Below are positions 1 to 10,474 of a stretch of 64,000 nucleotides of DNA, piece after piece. The DNA is taken from contig OX235271.1 of the NCBI GenBank assembly GCA_944472155.2, positions 118,797,329-118,861,328 of the forward strand, read 5' to 3'. This DNA comes from Trichobilharzia szidati. Taxonomy: Eukaryota > Platyhelminthes > Trematoda > Strigeidida > Schistosomatidae. Both the position numbers and the translations under genes were made by a program. Under the pieces are notes generated by a model. That model had not been told where the DNA came from, ran no database searches, and saw nothing but the letters and a program-made list of their open reading frames with translations. Positions within the stretch are counted from its first letter, which is position 1. Each line of letters starts with the position of its first letter.

Positions 1-347
1 GTTGAGCGATTGGTTCTTGTTTTGTTTGTTCCCATAGTTTCTTGTTGGTGATTCTTTCCGGCCATCTGATCTTCAGTATGGAGCGAAGACAGCTGTTGAT
101 AAAGGTCTGCAACCTGTTGGAAATATTCTTTGTGACCCGCCACGTTTCTGATCCGTATAGCAAAACTGACTTGACGTTTGTATTGAAAATGCGAATTTTG
201 TTGTTGATGCTGAGTGACGAAGATTTCCAGATTGGTTTCAGGTTGATGAATGTGGTTCTCGCCTTCCCGATTCTCGATTTGACATCCTCGTCCGTTCCTC
301 CTGTAGTTGAGACAATGCTCCCTAGATAAGTGAAAGAAGTAACCTCT
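1..347 (-). mobile_element. RTE-type retrotransposon fragment (family B), RT C-terminal part, runs off the window
   Basis: The minus strand matches the reverse-transcriptase C-terminal region of the family-B element at about 17050-17400. The translated stretch corresponding to 42-329 is identical to that of 17067-17354, so the copies are very close in age. Identity stops at about 347 (after 'caaatcc'), which marks the 5'-truncation point. The fragment continues beyond position 1 toward its 3' end. It carries the thumb/C-terminal motif LLYGSETW. It is a dead 5'-truncated copy. Confidence 0.9.
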
Positions 348-1153
348 TTCAAATCCGTTTCAACACTGCTTAAAAGATGAAAAATTCAGAGGTGAAAAGT
401 AAACCTAAAAAACACTGTTAACACAGGTAAAGATGCTGTCTCAAAAAGGGAGCGATAGCGACAGTGGGTACAAGTCCTAATCAACAACCACGAAGCTAAT
501 CAACTTAGAAAGTAGATACATGTATTGATAAATAACTATATCTTCACTTTTACCACTAAATATGACATTGGACAGCTACATTTGTTGTATTCAGTGTGAC
601 GTAATTACTAGTTTCATATTAGCGACTGACTTTTTTCACTTGATCAACTGCAAGGAAACAAGCTTTGATGGTCGCAATAATCCGGACTAACCAAAATCTG
701 GTTAAAATACTTAGTGATTACGATAAAATTCCAAAAGTAATTAGGTACAGTGGAATAGTTAGTCAGGTACGCGAACACTACTAGTTTCAATCGACCAACG
801 CAAAGGTCTTCAAAGCTATTAAGATCATTAATCTGAATATAGTCCAGTGACTTCTCGATTACAAATGTGTAACTCAATCCTTTAATTATTCTCTAAAAGT
901 TTAGCAAAAAATAAAATGTCTGCATAATGTTTCTTTGCGCTCACAAAATAGACAACTTAATAATAGTAAGGATATTATGACTGAATAATTGATTTCTTCT
1001 CTGCCTGATTATTTTAACAAAAAGTGAGTAAATTAAAACCTGTTGAAACCGTCGTATAGATATTATCATTTCATATATAAACAAATGTATAAATACTCAG
1101 TTTTATACCTACAGACATTATTTTTGGATTATGACTAAAACTAAAATCTTCCG

Positions 1154-1201
<48 letters not shown>

Positions 1202-4200
1202 AGAGAGAGAGAGAGAGAATAACCACTCCTTGCCAAAAAGGTAACAAAAGCTAAATTAAATCAATAGCAACAAGTTATATTGAATTTCATGAAGAGACAG
1301 TGAATATAAATAAAACAGAAGAAGAAGCAAAATAATCAATCAAATCTCCTACTTTCATATGAGTGTACATTAACTCGCGTATATACCGCTTCTCTATTAA
1401 ATGGAGTATAACAGTGGACAAAGAACAAAAATGTGTTTCATTATTAATGGTGAGTAAAAAGTATCAATTCCTTTTGATTTCTAAAACACAAAAAAATAAT
1501 GAAATAGAACCGATTATCATGATAAGAGTTTGTTTGTATTTAATTCTGCATTTCTTTTATAATTTTAACTATGACATTAAATGAATCAAATACTTGTTTA
1601 TATTTCTTGAGAAACACATAACAGTCTACCACATTTAGTCGGCGTATATTTACATCGGAAAGACAGTAGTAGCACGGACCATAAAGAGTGATCATCAACT
1701 TGGAATGTTAAGGAGACACGATCTGTATCACATTTTGTAAAAAATACATAAAGTTATGCATGAAAATGAAAATCATGTTCTAGGCAGGCAGCAACTCAGA
1801 CTATCACAACAGTGGTCCGCTGATACACCACACTTATACATTAATACTTATGTTCAAACGGGAATAGTTCTTAATTGATAATACTTTAAAGCTGTGAAAA
1901 AAATGACATGAACAAAAGCAACTAACCGATGTCAGCTCATGATGAAATCCTGTAACTAATTAGTACAAACATTTTAAAAATGTATCAATTCTAGCTTAAA
2001 GATTATATACAAATACATGGTATCCAGCAGATTGCTAAACTACTTAACCTATAATCATTATCACTGAATGCTAGTCTTGAGTAGCTTGGATACACACAGG
2101 ATACCGTCAGATGTATATACATATGGATTTTATTTGTTTACGATCGAACATTAAATTCATTGACATTTATCAAAATTTTGTTCAATCTAAAACCGAAATA
2201 TATGCGATCCTAATAAACAGAAGTAATGAGTGATATTATTTTCTATAATGAATACTATTTGAAAATCGGATAAATTGATAATCTTTTCAAACTATCTTCT
2301 CCCATCTATAATTAAGCTGTTCAGTTGCACGGTAAAAATCATTCACAAAACTATATACAAACTCACAAAATATTTCTTTCTACCTATTATTGACTCTTAT
2401 CTTAACTACAAATTCACAAAATATAAGTCCAAGGAAAATTTGAATACACTCCACTACTATACGGTAAAAATCCTAAAATCAATAAAACTATGATACCGAA
2501 TTGCTTCCGACTTTATCAAAAGTCAGTGCATTCGTTTTAAAATCCCGATACTACCTCTTAAAAGACCACGTTTAACTAGTACACAACAATCAGTCGCATA
2601 AAAAGGATCAATGTAAAATTGTTTCGATCTCAGTGTTGACTAAAGTGATTGCCACATTTCCCTATCCAGTAGTAAATTTGATTCACTGAACAAAACATTT
2701 AGCTAACAACCAATTAATCATTTATGCGAATATTGGATGTAATGCACATAAGTAACCACATTCTGTGTAATAAATGTGACTAATTGTCCAATAGGCAATC
2801 CTGTACATAAATGCAGAGTTCGATTAGTATAATTACAAGCTGTGTACTTCTATTAGAAGCATTTTGTGTATGATGAAATTCGAACTGACCGAATGAAACT
2901 TAGTGTACCCATCAAGCACTTCAACTCATAATATACACTTAGCAGAACAACAGCTTAGTAATCCAGAGATATCAGTAACACAGGACTACCATTTAGTAGT
3001 CCAAGTTACATAACACTATAGAGTAACAATAACTAAGAGGTAAAGATGATATAAAACTAAACCTTACAGAGTACACTATGACAAAAAAGGATGGACCAAG
3101 TAAAGGATTAGCATACTGCAGTCCAGATGAACATAAGTAATGAATGCAGCTGTGCCGCTGATATTAACAGTTCGCAGTCATATAACTCAGTTTATAATCA
3201 CTGGTTACAGTGAACGTACGAATCTCAAGCAATCACCCAGCCATTTACTAATCGTCTCACACTAACAGTCAATAACTTCAAGGATTCGTAATTATCTTCT
3301 CCATCCTATTAGTCTTTCCACTGATACAACACGCTGACGTGGAAGACAGGTAGTCATGAACAACATACGTCTTATCACTTCGAATTACTCTTTTATTTTC
3401 TGAGTAAACCTTTTCATAATAAGAAAGCAATGATGGTCAAGTACTTCTGTTACTTTAAATTCAATGGTCATTATTCGGAGCCAAACAGTAGAACAGAGTA
3501 CATTAATACGTAGCGTACTTGTCTCTAATAAGCATTATGACATCCTAACTGTGCCATAAATAGGACAATTTGGTGAAAATCAGGTGAACGTTTTGTGTTT
3601 ACAACGAGATTGAATCAATCATTAACCCACTATAGCTTATATGACTTTCCAGGTAACGACAAATTCAACCACTCCACTCAACATGGTCACTGATATAATG
3701 GATGTGTGATGAATATTACCTCGACGACTTTCACTCTCTACTGTATCTTACGAAGAGGGGGCTAGTCCACAACAGGCTCGATCAAGTCCTACAGAAACCC
3801 AGATATTTGTCTCAATTTTAAAAAAGCCTTACGAAAAATTACTTGACTATATCTAAACTATCACAGAAGGTCAAATTGATATAAAAAACCCACCTTATAT
3901 ACACAGGGTCAGTAAAAGACTACCGCTCCTTCAGCAATACCTGCTCAGACTTCAGTCACGTCCTTTAGTACACGTATGTGTCCACGACTGAGCCGATACA
4001 GAAACACGTTCAAATTCTTAAGAAAAACACCAAGTCTCTAAGCAAGAAAGATATGGAAATAGGTTGACAGCAAGACATCTTGAGTAATCCCGGCATAATA
4101 TTAAGTCAGCTGTAGAAACCATGCTAAAGGTTGTTCATAACCTCAATCCAAAAGTCAGTAAATATCAGTGGACTTCTGATGCTTCAACCAAACTGATAGA

Positions 4201-4478
4201 CAAAAGAAGACTGACACTGGCTTGCTTCGGAGGAAAATGAGAAAAGGAAGCTGTCCAAACGCGAACTGACCATAAGCCTTCATATCGACAATGATCAGTG
4301 GTGGGTGACACAGGCGGAAGAGATAAAAGAGGTCTCGACGGTTGGTAAAATCTAACAACTATTTACACTTGTTAGCGAGGCAGGTGAATAATAAGTAGGA
4401 CAATCTCCCAGAAAAGCAACGACCTAATTACCCCATAGGATAGAAAATTGGAACATATTCAGGAGAAATTTAAATTAT
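348..4478. other. about 4.1 kb without a recognised gene
   Basis: AT-rich sequence with only short unsupported ORFs (under 80 codons). No family-level motif or splice-linked exon was recognised on either strand. It contains one microsatellite (1156-1218). It lies beyond the last recognised syntaxin exon, so it could hold 3' sequence of that gene. Confidence 0.5.
1156..1218. repeat. (TA)n microsatellite followed by (GA)n
   Basis: About 22 TA units run directly into about 9 GA units. A compound dinucleotide repeat seen directly in the sequence. Confidence 0.98.
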
Positions 4479-4498
4479 CTAAGCCACATCCAAATTGT

Positions 4499-4640
4499 CT
4501 GGGGTCCAAAAGCTACCTGAATGAGATACCAAAACACCAATAGCATTTGATTTTATCCGTGTATAACTGAACTGCGGCCGAGTTCCATTAACTGTTTTAT
4601 AGCCTACGTTCCATGCTGCTTTTCTGGTGACGTCCCAAAC
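4499..4640 (-). repeat. unclassified dispersed repeat, copy 1 (conserved reading frame)
   Basis: The minus strand over 4548-4640 matches 22155-22250 on the plus strand with few differences. In both copies the same frame reads [20 protein letters not shown], so the repeat derives from coding sequence, probably of a mobile element. Copy 1 reads Trp where copy 2 has an in-frame TAG. The repeat abuts the TA microsatellite that ends the neighbouring family-A element. Family unknown. Confidence 0.7.
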
Positions 4641-4679
<39 letters not shown>

Positions 4680-4680
4680 A
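4641..4680. repeat. (TA)n microsatellite at the 3' end of a family-A element
   Basis: Imperfect TA repeat between the unclassified repeat (4499-4640) and the first family-A sequence ('agaacaacaac'). In the other long copy (30711-32758) family-A sequence continues about 170 bp further here, so the microsatellite replaces the end of this copy's 3' UTR. Confidence 0.9.
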
Positions 4681-4864
4681 GAACAACAACAAAATTCCAT
4701 TGGATATTCTAAATCATAGAGTGGATGCTTCTGCACCAGCCACTGAGAACGATTTTGAGCCATATCACCAATTGTCTCCAGCCACTGGCTTTTACCATTC
4801 TGAGGACCCCAACCAGGATGTCTACACTTTACTACGTGGCTTAAACTAACTGTTGTGAATTTCA

Positions 4865-6708
4865 CAGACTGATGCCATGTTTCCGTTTGACCACCACACT
4901 AGTTCTTTTCCAACTTGGACCTATGGCAACTAACATTACTCCTCGAGGAAGGCGATGCCTAGGCATACGTAACACATGTCTTAACCATCTCGATCAGTGC
5001 AAATTCACAGCCTCGTCGATTGGTTTCCCCTCCTACCTAGCAATCGACCGATGCCTCATCTCAATATTGCTCACCTTATTATACCATTTAACACGGGAGA
5101 TAGAATGCAGACATCTATGATCAAAGACAGCTAGCCACCCTTTTCATGTCTTCCACTTTCAATGGCCAGCATGTTTCACAGCCATAAAGGAGGATGAAGA
5201 GGACTGCAGAGCAGTATACACGTCCTTCGATTAATAGTTGCATATCACGTCTACGCCAGAGATGGCGTAAACTGGCGGATGCCAAACGAGCCTTCTGGAT
5301 ACGTGCTGAGATTTCGTCACCAATTAGCCTATTGGGGCTGGCCGCTGCAACTTCCCAAATAAGTGAAGTGGTCAACACGCTCTACCACTTCATTCCCTAT
5401 TTTTAAACTAGGCGTTGATGCAGTCTTGTAGAATCGTCTTACGTTTCACAGGAGCGAATCGCGTGTCAAACATTCGAAGATTGCTGCTCAAGATGTTCAG
5501 AAGACTTTGCATTTCGCCAGCGTCTTCACCCAGGTGGAATGACTATATCATCTGAATATTCTAAGTGAACGAGTTTATCCCCTGGTAACAGACAAGTCAA
5601 TCCATGAGTCTCTGACGTCAGTTAGGGTTGAGTCCAGCAGTACATCTATGATGAAATTAAACAGAAATGGGGACATTGGGCATCCCTGACGGTCACCACT
5701 GGTTTTCATTACTTCATAAGACAACTCGAATTGCACCCTTAGATAAAGAAATATGGCAGTTGTTGGACGCCGGTAGGTATGCCTATGTTCCAGAATCTGC
5801 CGAAGGGTGAAGATATGATCGCTACATCTTCTTCCTGGTCTAAAGCCTGCCTGGTTGTCTCCTGTTTGTTTCCCTCATTCACCACTTAGTCTTCGCATGA
5901 TTACTGAGCCTAAAAATTTAGATACCATATTAGTCAAGCTAATCCCCCTGTGATTATCACTGGAAGACTTGTCTCCCTTCTTGCATATCGGGATAATCAA
6001 TGACTTACACCAGTCCGACTGGACTTTCTCTGATTCACAGACACTCCCTAATACCTTAGAGCAGATAGTAAACTGTCTCCACCGTCCTTAAACACTTCTA
6101 GAATCACACCATCAGGCCCCACTGCTTTGCCTCTTTTCAGACTAGTGACAGTTTTGAAACCTCAGTTAGGGATGCAGGACCTGTGTCTATATCCCATTCA
6201 GGGAATTGTTGGATGTTCAGTAGGTTAAGCATAGCTGTAGGCCAATTAAATTGTTCCTCAAAGTGTTCTTTCCAAGATTCCAGTGGTCTATCCTAAGAGC
6301 CAATTATGGCGTCATCTTTCTCAGAGACTGTTTCACTTATCATTTGGCTTTTACCACCTGTCTCCCTAATAAGCCTAAATAGTTTTCTGGTGTTACCAAT
6401 CTCCGATGCCATTTCCATCTCCTTCGCTTTTGTCGCCCACCACTGTTCACGGTAGTTGCGAAGACTTTTATTAGTATGCGTTTAAATAGCTTTCGCTCCT
6501 CATCATATTCCGAAGTCAGTTTTCTTGGGCTAATCAGTTCCACAAGGTAGTAGGAATCCACTGACGACTACTAGCCTTTACAGGTGTGTCTACAGCTAAC
6601 TGTATGTTGTGCCAGGCTTCCTCAAAATGGGTGTTGCTGTTGACCTCCAATACTAGTTTTATTATATCTTCCTTATATAAGGACTGTGTCTTGATCTAGT
6701 TCGGGGTG
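4865..6708 (-). pseudogene. family-A reverse transcriptase, heavily degraded
   Basis: Reading the minus strand from 6700, the RTE linker (basic, Trp-rich, 6340-6561), a palm remnant with EYSDDI at about 5553 and the C-terminal block LLYGCETCWPLKVEDMKR (5121-5378) can be followed, but only across many stops and frame changes. The C-terminal HVLRMPRHRLPRG block near 4970-5000 is characteristic of RTE and appears again in the other family-A tails. The YADD box reads YSDD. No activity is expected. Confidence 0.8.
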
Positions 6709-7659
6709 TTACCGCTTCGCTGGCAAGGAATTTTTACGTCTCTTTATTCGTATACACAAACGTGCGCAAACAAGAGCACGATCGGAGTCCACACACGTGT
6801 TCCAGAAGCAGCCGCAGCCTTCTACTGACCCTCCCCAACGATACCCTGTCGCTATGTGGTGTATATGAGTCCAACGTTGATTTGGTGATGGAGGTCGCCA
6901 GGTTAGGCAATTTCTCTCCCTGTACCTACAGTTAGTCCTGACTAGGAGCAGATGATTATCTGAACAGAACTTTAGAAGACGATCACCACTGTCGGTTCGT
7001 CGGCAGGGAACTCCAGACGTAGCACCTTCATACTTCTCAGTCTGGTATAACTTCCCTACTAGGGCATTGAAGTCGCCTGCTAAAACAACTATATCTGAGC
7101 GTCGTGCTTTTCGCAGCAAACAAGACAGTTTCAGGTAGAAGTCGTCCTTTAGTTCGTCCAAACTGCATTCGGTTGGGGCGTAAGCTGAGGCTATGAAAAG
7201 ACAATGATGGCTAACGCCGTCCTTCCTTCTTCTAACGGACCCGTTCAGACGGACCGCACACATACGACTAACTTCTGGGATCCAGTCAAGGAGGGATTTT
7301 TCTGCCCCAACACTCAATGCCATCCATACTCCTGCGAGTCCTCGGGAACTAGCTGAGGAATCTCCTGACACCCTTAGGGTAAATCTTGCAGATCCACCTT
7401 GTTGGCCGGGTGGGGTTAAGCGAATGACCACATTCGGGTCTTGTATGCGTGTCTCCGGAACACAACAAACATCCATGGCTCGAGATGCCAGAGTTCTTTC
7501 TAGTGATGCCCGTTGTCCGGTTTGACAGAGGGTCCTGACGTTGAATGCTCCAATATGAAGTTGGTTTGGTGGCTTTAAGAGGCTGTCAGGCGTGTTTCTA
7601 TGGCTCTCGTCGTTGTTTGTGGTCACAGAGTGAAGTGAAGATGACTCACTAGCCTGCAC
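6709..7659 (-). pseudogene. family-A endonuclease domain (exonuclease/endonuclease/phosphatase fold)
   Basis: An open stretch of 316 codons. It has the APE-like endonuclease signature of RTE elements: an N-terminal GAFNVRTLCQTGQ block (about residue 37), an ETRI block (about 69), a FIASAYAPTE block (about 155) and the catalytic AGDFNALVG block (about 193). In an active element it nicks target DNA for target-primed reverse transcription. Frame is lost downstream, and the final His-containing motif is not intact in this frame (the translation reads THIHHIATGYRWGG), so this is a broken part of a larger ORF. The start is inferred; upstream in-frame leader sequence is plausible. Confidence 0.85.
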
Positions 7660-8290
7660 AATAGTATTAACAGCAGGAGGAAATCGAGATGATGAGGGTG
7701 ACGGGGTAAACGAGAATGCTGATCAGCAGAGCTTCGTTTGCTTTTAGAAGTGTGTAGGCGGTTGCTACTTCCCGTCTGCCCACACTGTGAAAGTTGATTG
7801 ATTCTTGGGGTACCTGAAACAGAAGGAGAATTAGTGTTGCTAACCGCAGAGCCCAAGGAACAACTGCTTGAGGCCGGTCACACACCCCCTGTATGGACTG
7901 ATTCCGTACTGGTAATTTAATGTCGGTCACGGGCCACCGCAGGGAAAGTCAGGATGTACAAGTTTTGGGGTCGAACTTTTGTAACTCCCCCTCTTTAGAT
8001 TGGAGAGACAGCATAGATTGCATGCTGGTCATCTAAGGGAAATACCTTACTGCTGTTACATTCCTCTTCCCCAGCAGTAATTCTTTGCCCACAAACCCTC
8101 AGCATAATGTTTTAAAAAAATCTTAAACTATGCCGGTAACTGCTCTTAGTCTAATCGCTATGTTGACAATCTTCCTGATATGGTAGGACCTGCAGGAACA
8201 TTAGTCACAGCTAGTGTAGCTTGTTGGGTCATTGCGATGTGCAAGCCCGACCACCACGTCAATGTAGCAGCTACCGGTAACAAAAAGGCT

Positions 8291-9914
8291 TCACTCAGAT
8301 TACGTTAACATTTTGAAAGCAATTCTGCACAGTGATGGCCTATAAATACAGCTCTTCCCTTGGAGCTACAAACAAATAATGTTACATATTAATATATAAC
8401 ATGGACCAACCTTGGGTTCTTTTCACCAAGTATTTCTAATAAATACGTCGACTTATCTTAAATAACTGGGATTTGCTTGTGTTTAAAGATGGTTATGGAC
8501 ACTAGCCAAAAATTTGAGTCAATTTAGCATTCGATTCATAAATGAAACTCTTGCAAATATACCTTGACATCTGATTGACAATCAAGAGATATTTTCATCT
8601 GGTCACTTATAAAGTGTGTGAACCAAATAGAACCCACAAAAACATGTACCACAAAATAATAGACTTTTGTTATTCCTATGCTGTGACTTTTTAGCAGGAT
8701 GTGGCTTAATTATTCACTAAAACATTATTCATCAGGAAATAAACAATTTCGTTTATTACCTGGAAGTAAATTTTGTGATGTGTTTACCAATAAAATACAT
8801 TTAAGATTCTCTTTTTAATTCTACAGTACTCCACCTAAAGGATCAGGCAAGACTTGAAGAGAATCTAGGTTGTAAGGCCTGAGTTATTCACTAAACTATG
8901 GAACTCAACTGTACAATTAAGTCTTTAAAAGTAGTATACAAGCTGTCAATGATGCTAACGAATAAGCTTCTTACTTCTAAAAGCCATGTGGTACTACTGA
9001 AACCATGCTATTTTATGTTGTGTGTTTTTTAATGAGCAAAGATTTATACAACCAGTGATGTGAAACAAGTATAAATCAATCAAGTATCAAAGAGTAACGA
9101 AACTAACAAATATCTTATATATAAAGGAATTATTTAACAAGAAAAAGGACACATCATCGACGAATAATCCATTTTGTCAACATCACAATTTTAAAGAGAA
9201 ATAGTGATGCAAATGAGAAAAAAACAGATCACCTACTGCTCTATCACAGCAGGTTATTTACCTATAAATCTTGATTGATTATTCTTAATCCCTCTTTCTT
9301 CCTTCCATTGTTTCTACTATGCTAATGAGGTCACGCGGAAAACTTAACCGCCCCAAACAAGTTAGTAATCAATTTTTAAAGACGGTTGTATTGCTATTCA
9401 TAATACATTCACGAGAATGAAGTTATCTTAACACAAATAAATACAGAAAAAATAGTTATAAAGTTTCAGTGAAGGGAGGAAATAGTTTTTCAGTACTAGA
9501 AAGACTATCAAGAGTTCCTGTATAAAAACAATCTCTAACAGTGACCATTGCTTAAGGTTATAATTATGTAACCAAAATGATTTCTTCAATGTTGCCTGAC
9601 TGGGATAAAAGATGGTACAGTACTACTCGAGTGAATTAACTAGAAAAACTTGAGTGCTGTGATGCTTACCAACTCATGATTTCATTTTTAGTGCACCAAA
9701 TAAATACAACACACTGAGGTGTACAGAGAAAAATTTTCAAAAAGCTGAACTGAATTAGCAGAATCAACTTCACCCTGGCAGTACGCCTGCCTGTAAGAAT
9801 AGCACAAAAATTTTAATAAAATTTAACTACAAAATAACTTGTTGATATTGTCTAACTAACTAGTCCATTGAATTTAATAGGCGTTTTACAGTAAACAATT
9901 ATCACCACTGTTAT
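8291..9914. other. 1.6 kb without a recognised gene (3' side of syntaxin)
   Basis: AT-rich, no convincing ORF and no recognised repeat. It is either the 3' flank or a further intron of the syntaxin gene, depending on where the membrane-anchor exon lies. Confidence 0.45.
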
Positions 9915-10016
9915 TTATTTCCTAAACTTAGAAGAGAAAATGTAATAACAACTAAAAAACAACAAATAATAAAATAATACAACGAGCACCAGAAAAATAT
10001 GAATAAAATGGACAGT
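9915..10016 (-). other. candidate last coding exon of syntaxin (membrane anchor), unproven
   Basis: A phase-0 acceptor (gatatatttag, ending at 10017) is followed by 33 codons and TAA, in the right phase for exon 7. It encodes a hydrophobic run HFIHIFLVLVVLFYYLLFF and a short basic end, and an AATAAA overlaps the stop. It does not resemble the usual syntaxin-1 anchor, and the region is T-rich, so hydrophobicity could be chance. A second option starts after a 'cctcatag' acceptor near 10312. Confidence 0.3.
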
Positions 10017-10363
10017 CTAAATATATCATAAAAATAATATACAAAATAAAAGATAAAATTACTGACCAAAATTACAACTCTGTAAAAAATATTACAACGT
10101 AACAGCACAACGAGCAGATTAAAAGATACGTTAAATAGAATACAATTGGTATACACAATGTGCGAAAACACAGGAATAAAAAGGATCACAATGATTTAGT
10201 GAAAGACAATAAATGCTTAGTACCAAAATCACATACATAGGCATAACAGTTGAAAAAATAACACTCAGAAGGACAGCACAACACCTAAATAAACAACACG
10301 AATCAGCTGACACCTATGAGGCAAATTGAACCAACATAATTTACACTCCATGGCAATTCCTAC

Positions 10364-10474
10364 CTTTCGGGCTGAACTTTGGTATTTGACGGCTTTCTTA
10401 GTGTCAGCTTTGGCACTTTCTATGTAGTCTACAGCCTGTTCCACGTTGTATTCAATTCGGTCAATCATTTCACC
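10364..10474 (-). CDS. STX1: syntaxin exon 8: second half of the SNARE helix
   Basis: 111-nt, phase-0 exon after acceptor 'ttgtctag'. It reads [20 protein letters not shown] and on to [10 protein letters not shown], the C-terminal half of the SNARE motif and juxtamembrane basic residues. Donor GTAGGA at 10363. The membrane anchor must be encoded downstream. Confidence 0.95.

Larger units (their letters stand above)
4680..8290 (-). mobile_element. RTE-type non-LTR retrotransposon, family A copy 1 (near full length, inactive)
   Basis: Minus-strand element with the RTE order: apurinic-type endonuclease (6709-7659), degraded reverse transcriptase (about 5121-6700) and the conserved RTE C-terminal region (4865-5378). 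The 5' leader appears to run to about 8290; that edge is estimated, since the next long copy diverges at 32752. A second long copy lies at 30711-32758 with an identical endonuclease translation over 242 residues, and four further 3' tails are in the window, so the family is recently active and abundant. The syntaxin coding exons lie upstream of it on the same strand. Confidence 0.88.

Noticed and set aside
42..329. 95-codon plus-strand ORF, repeated at 17067-17354 on the minus strand
   Set aside because: Antisense shadow of the family-B RT C-terminal region; the coding sense is the opposite strand in both places.
9911..10313. Hydrophobic minus-strand ORFs as a separate membrane protein gene
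   Set aside because: Extreme T-richness gives Phe/Leu/Tyr runs by chance; kept only as possible syntaxin terminal exons.
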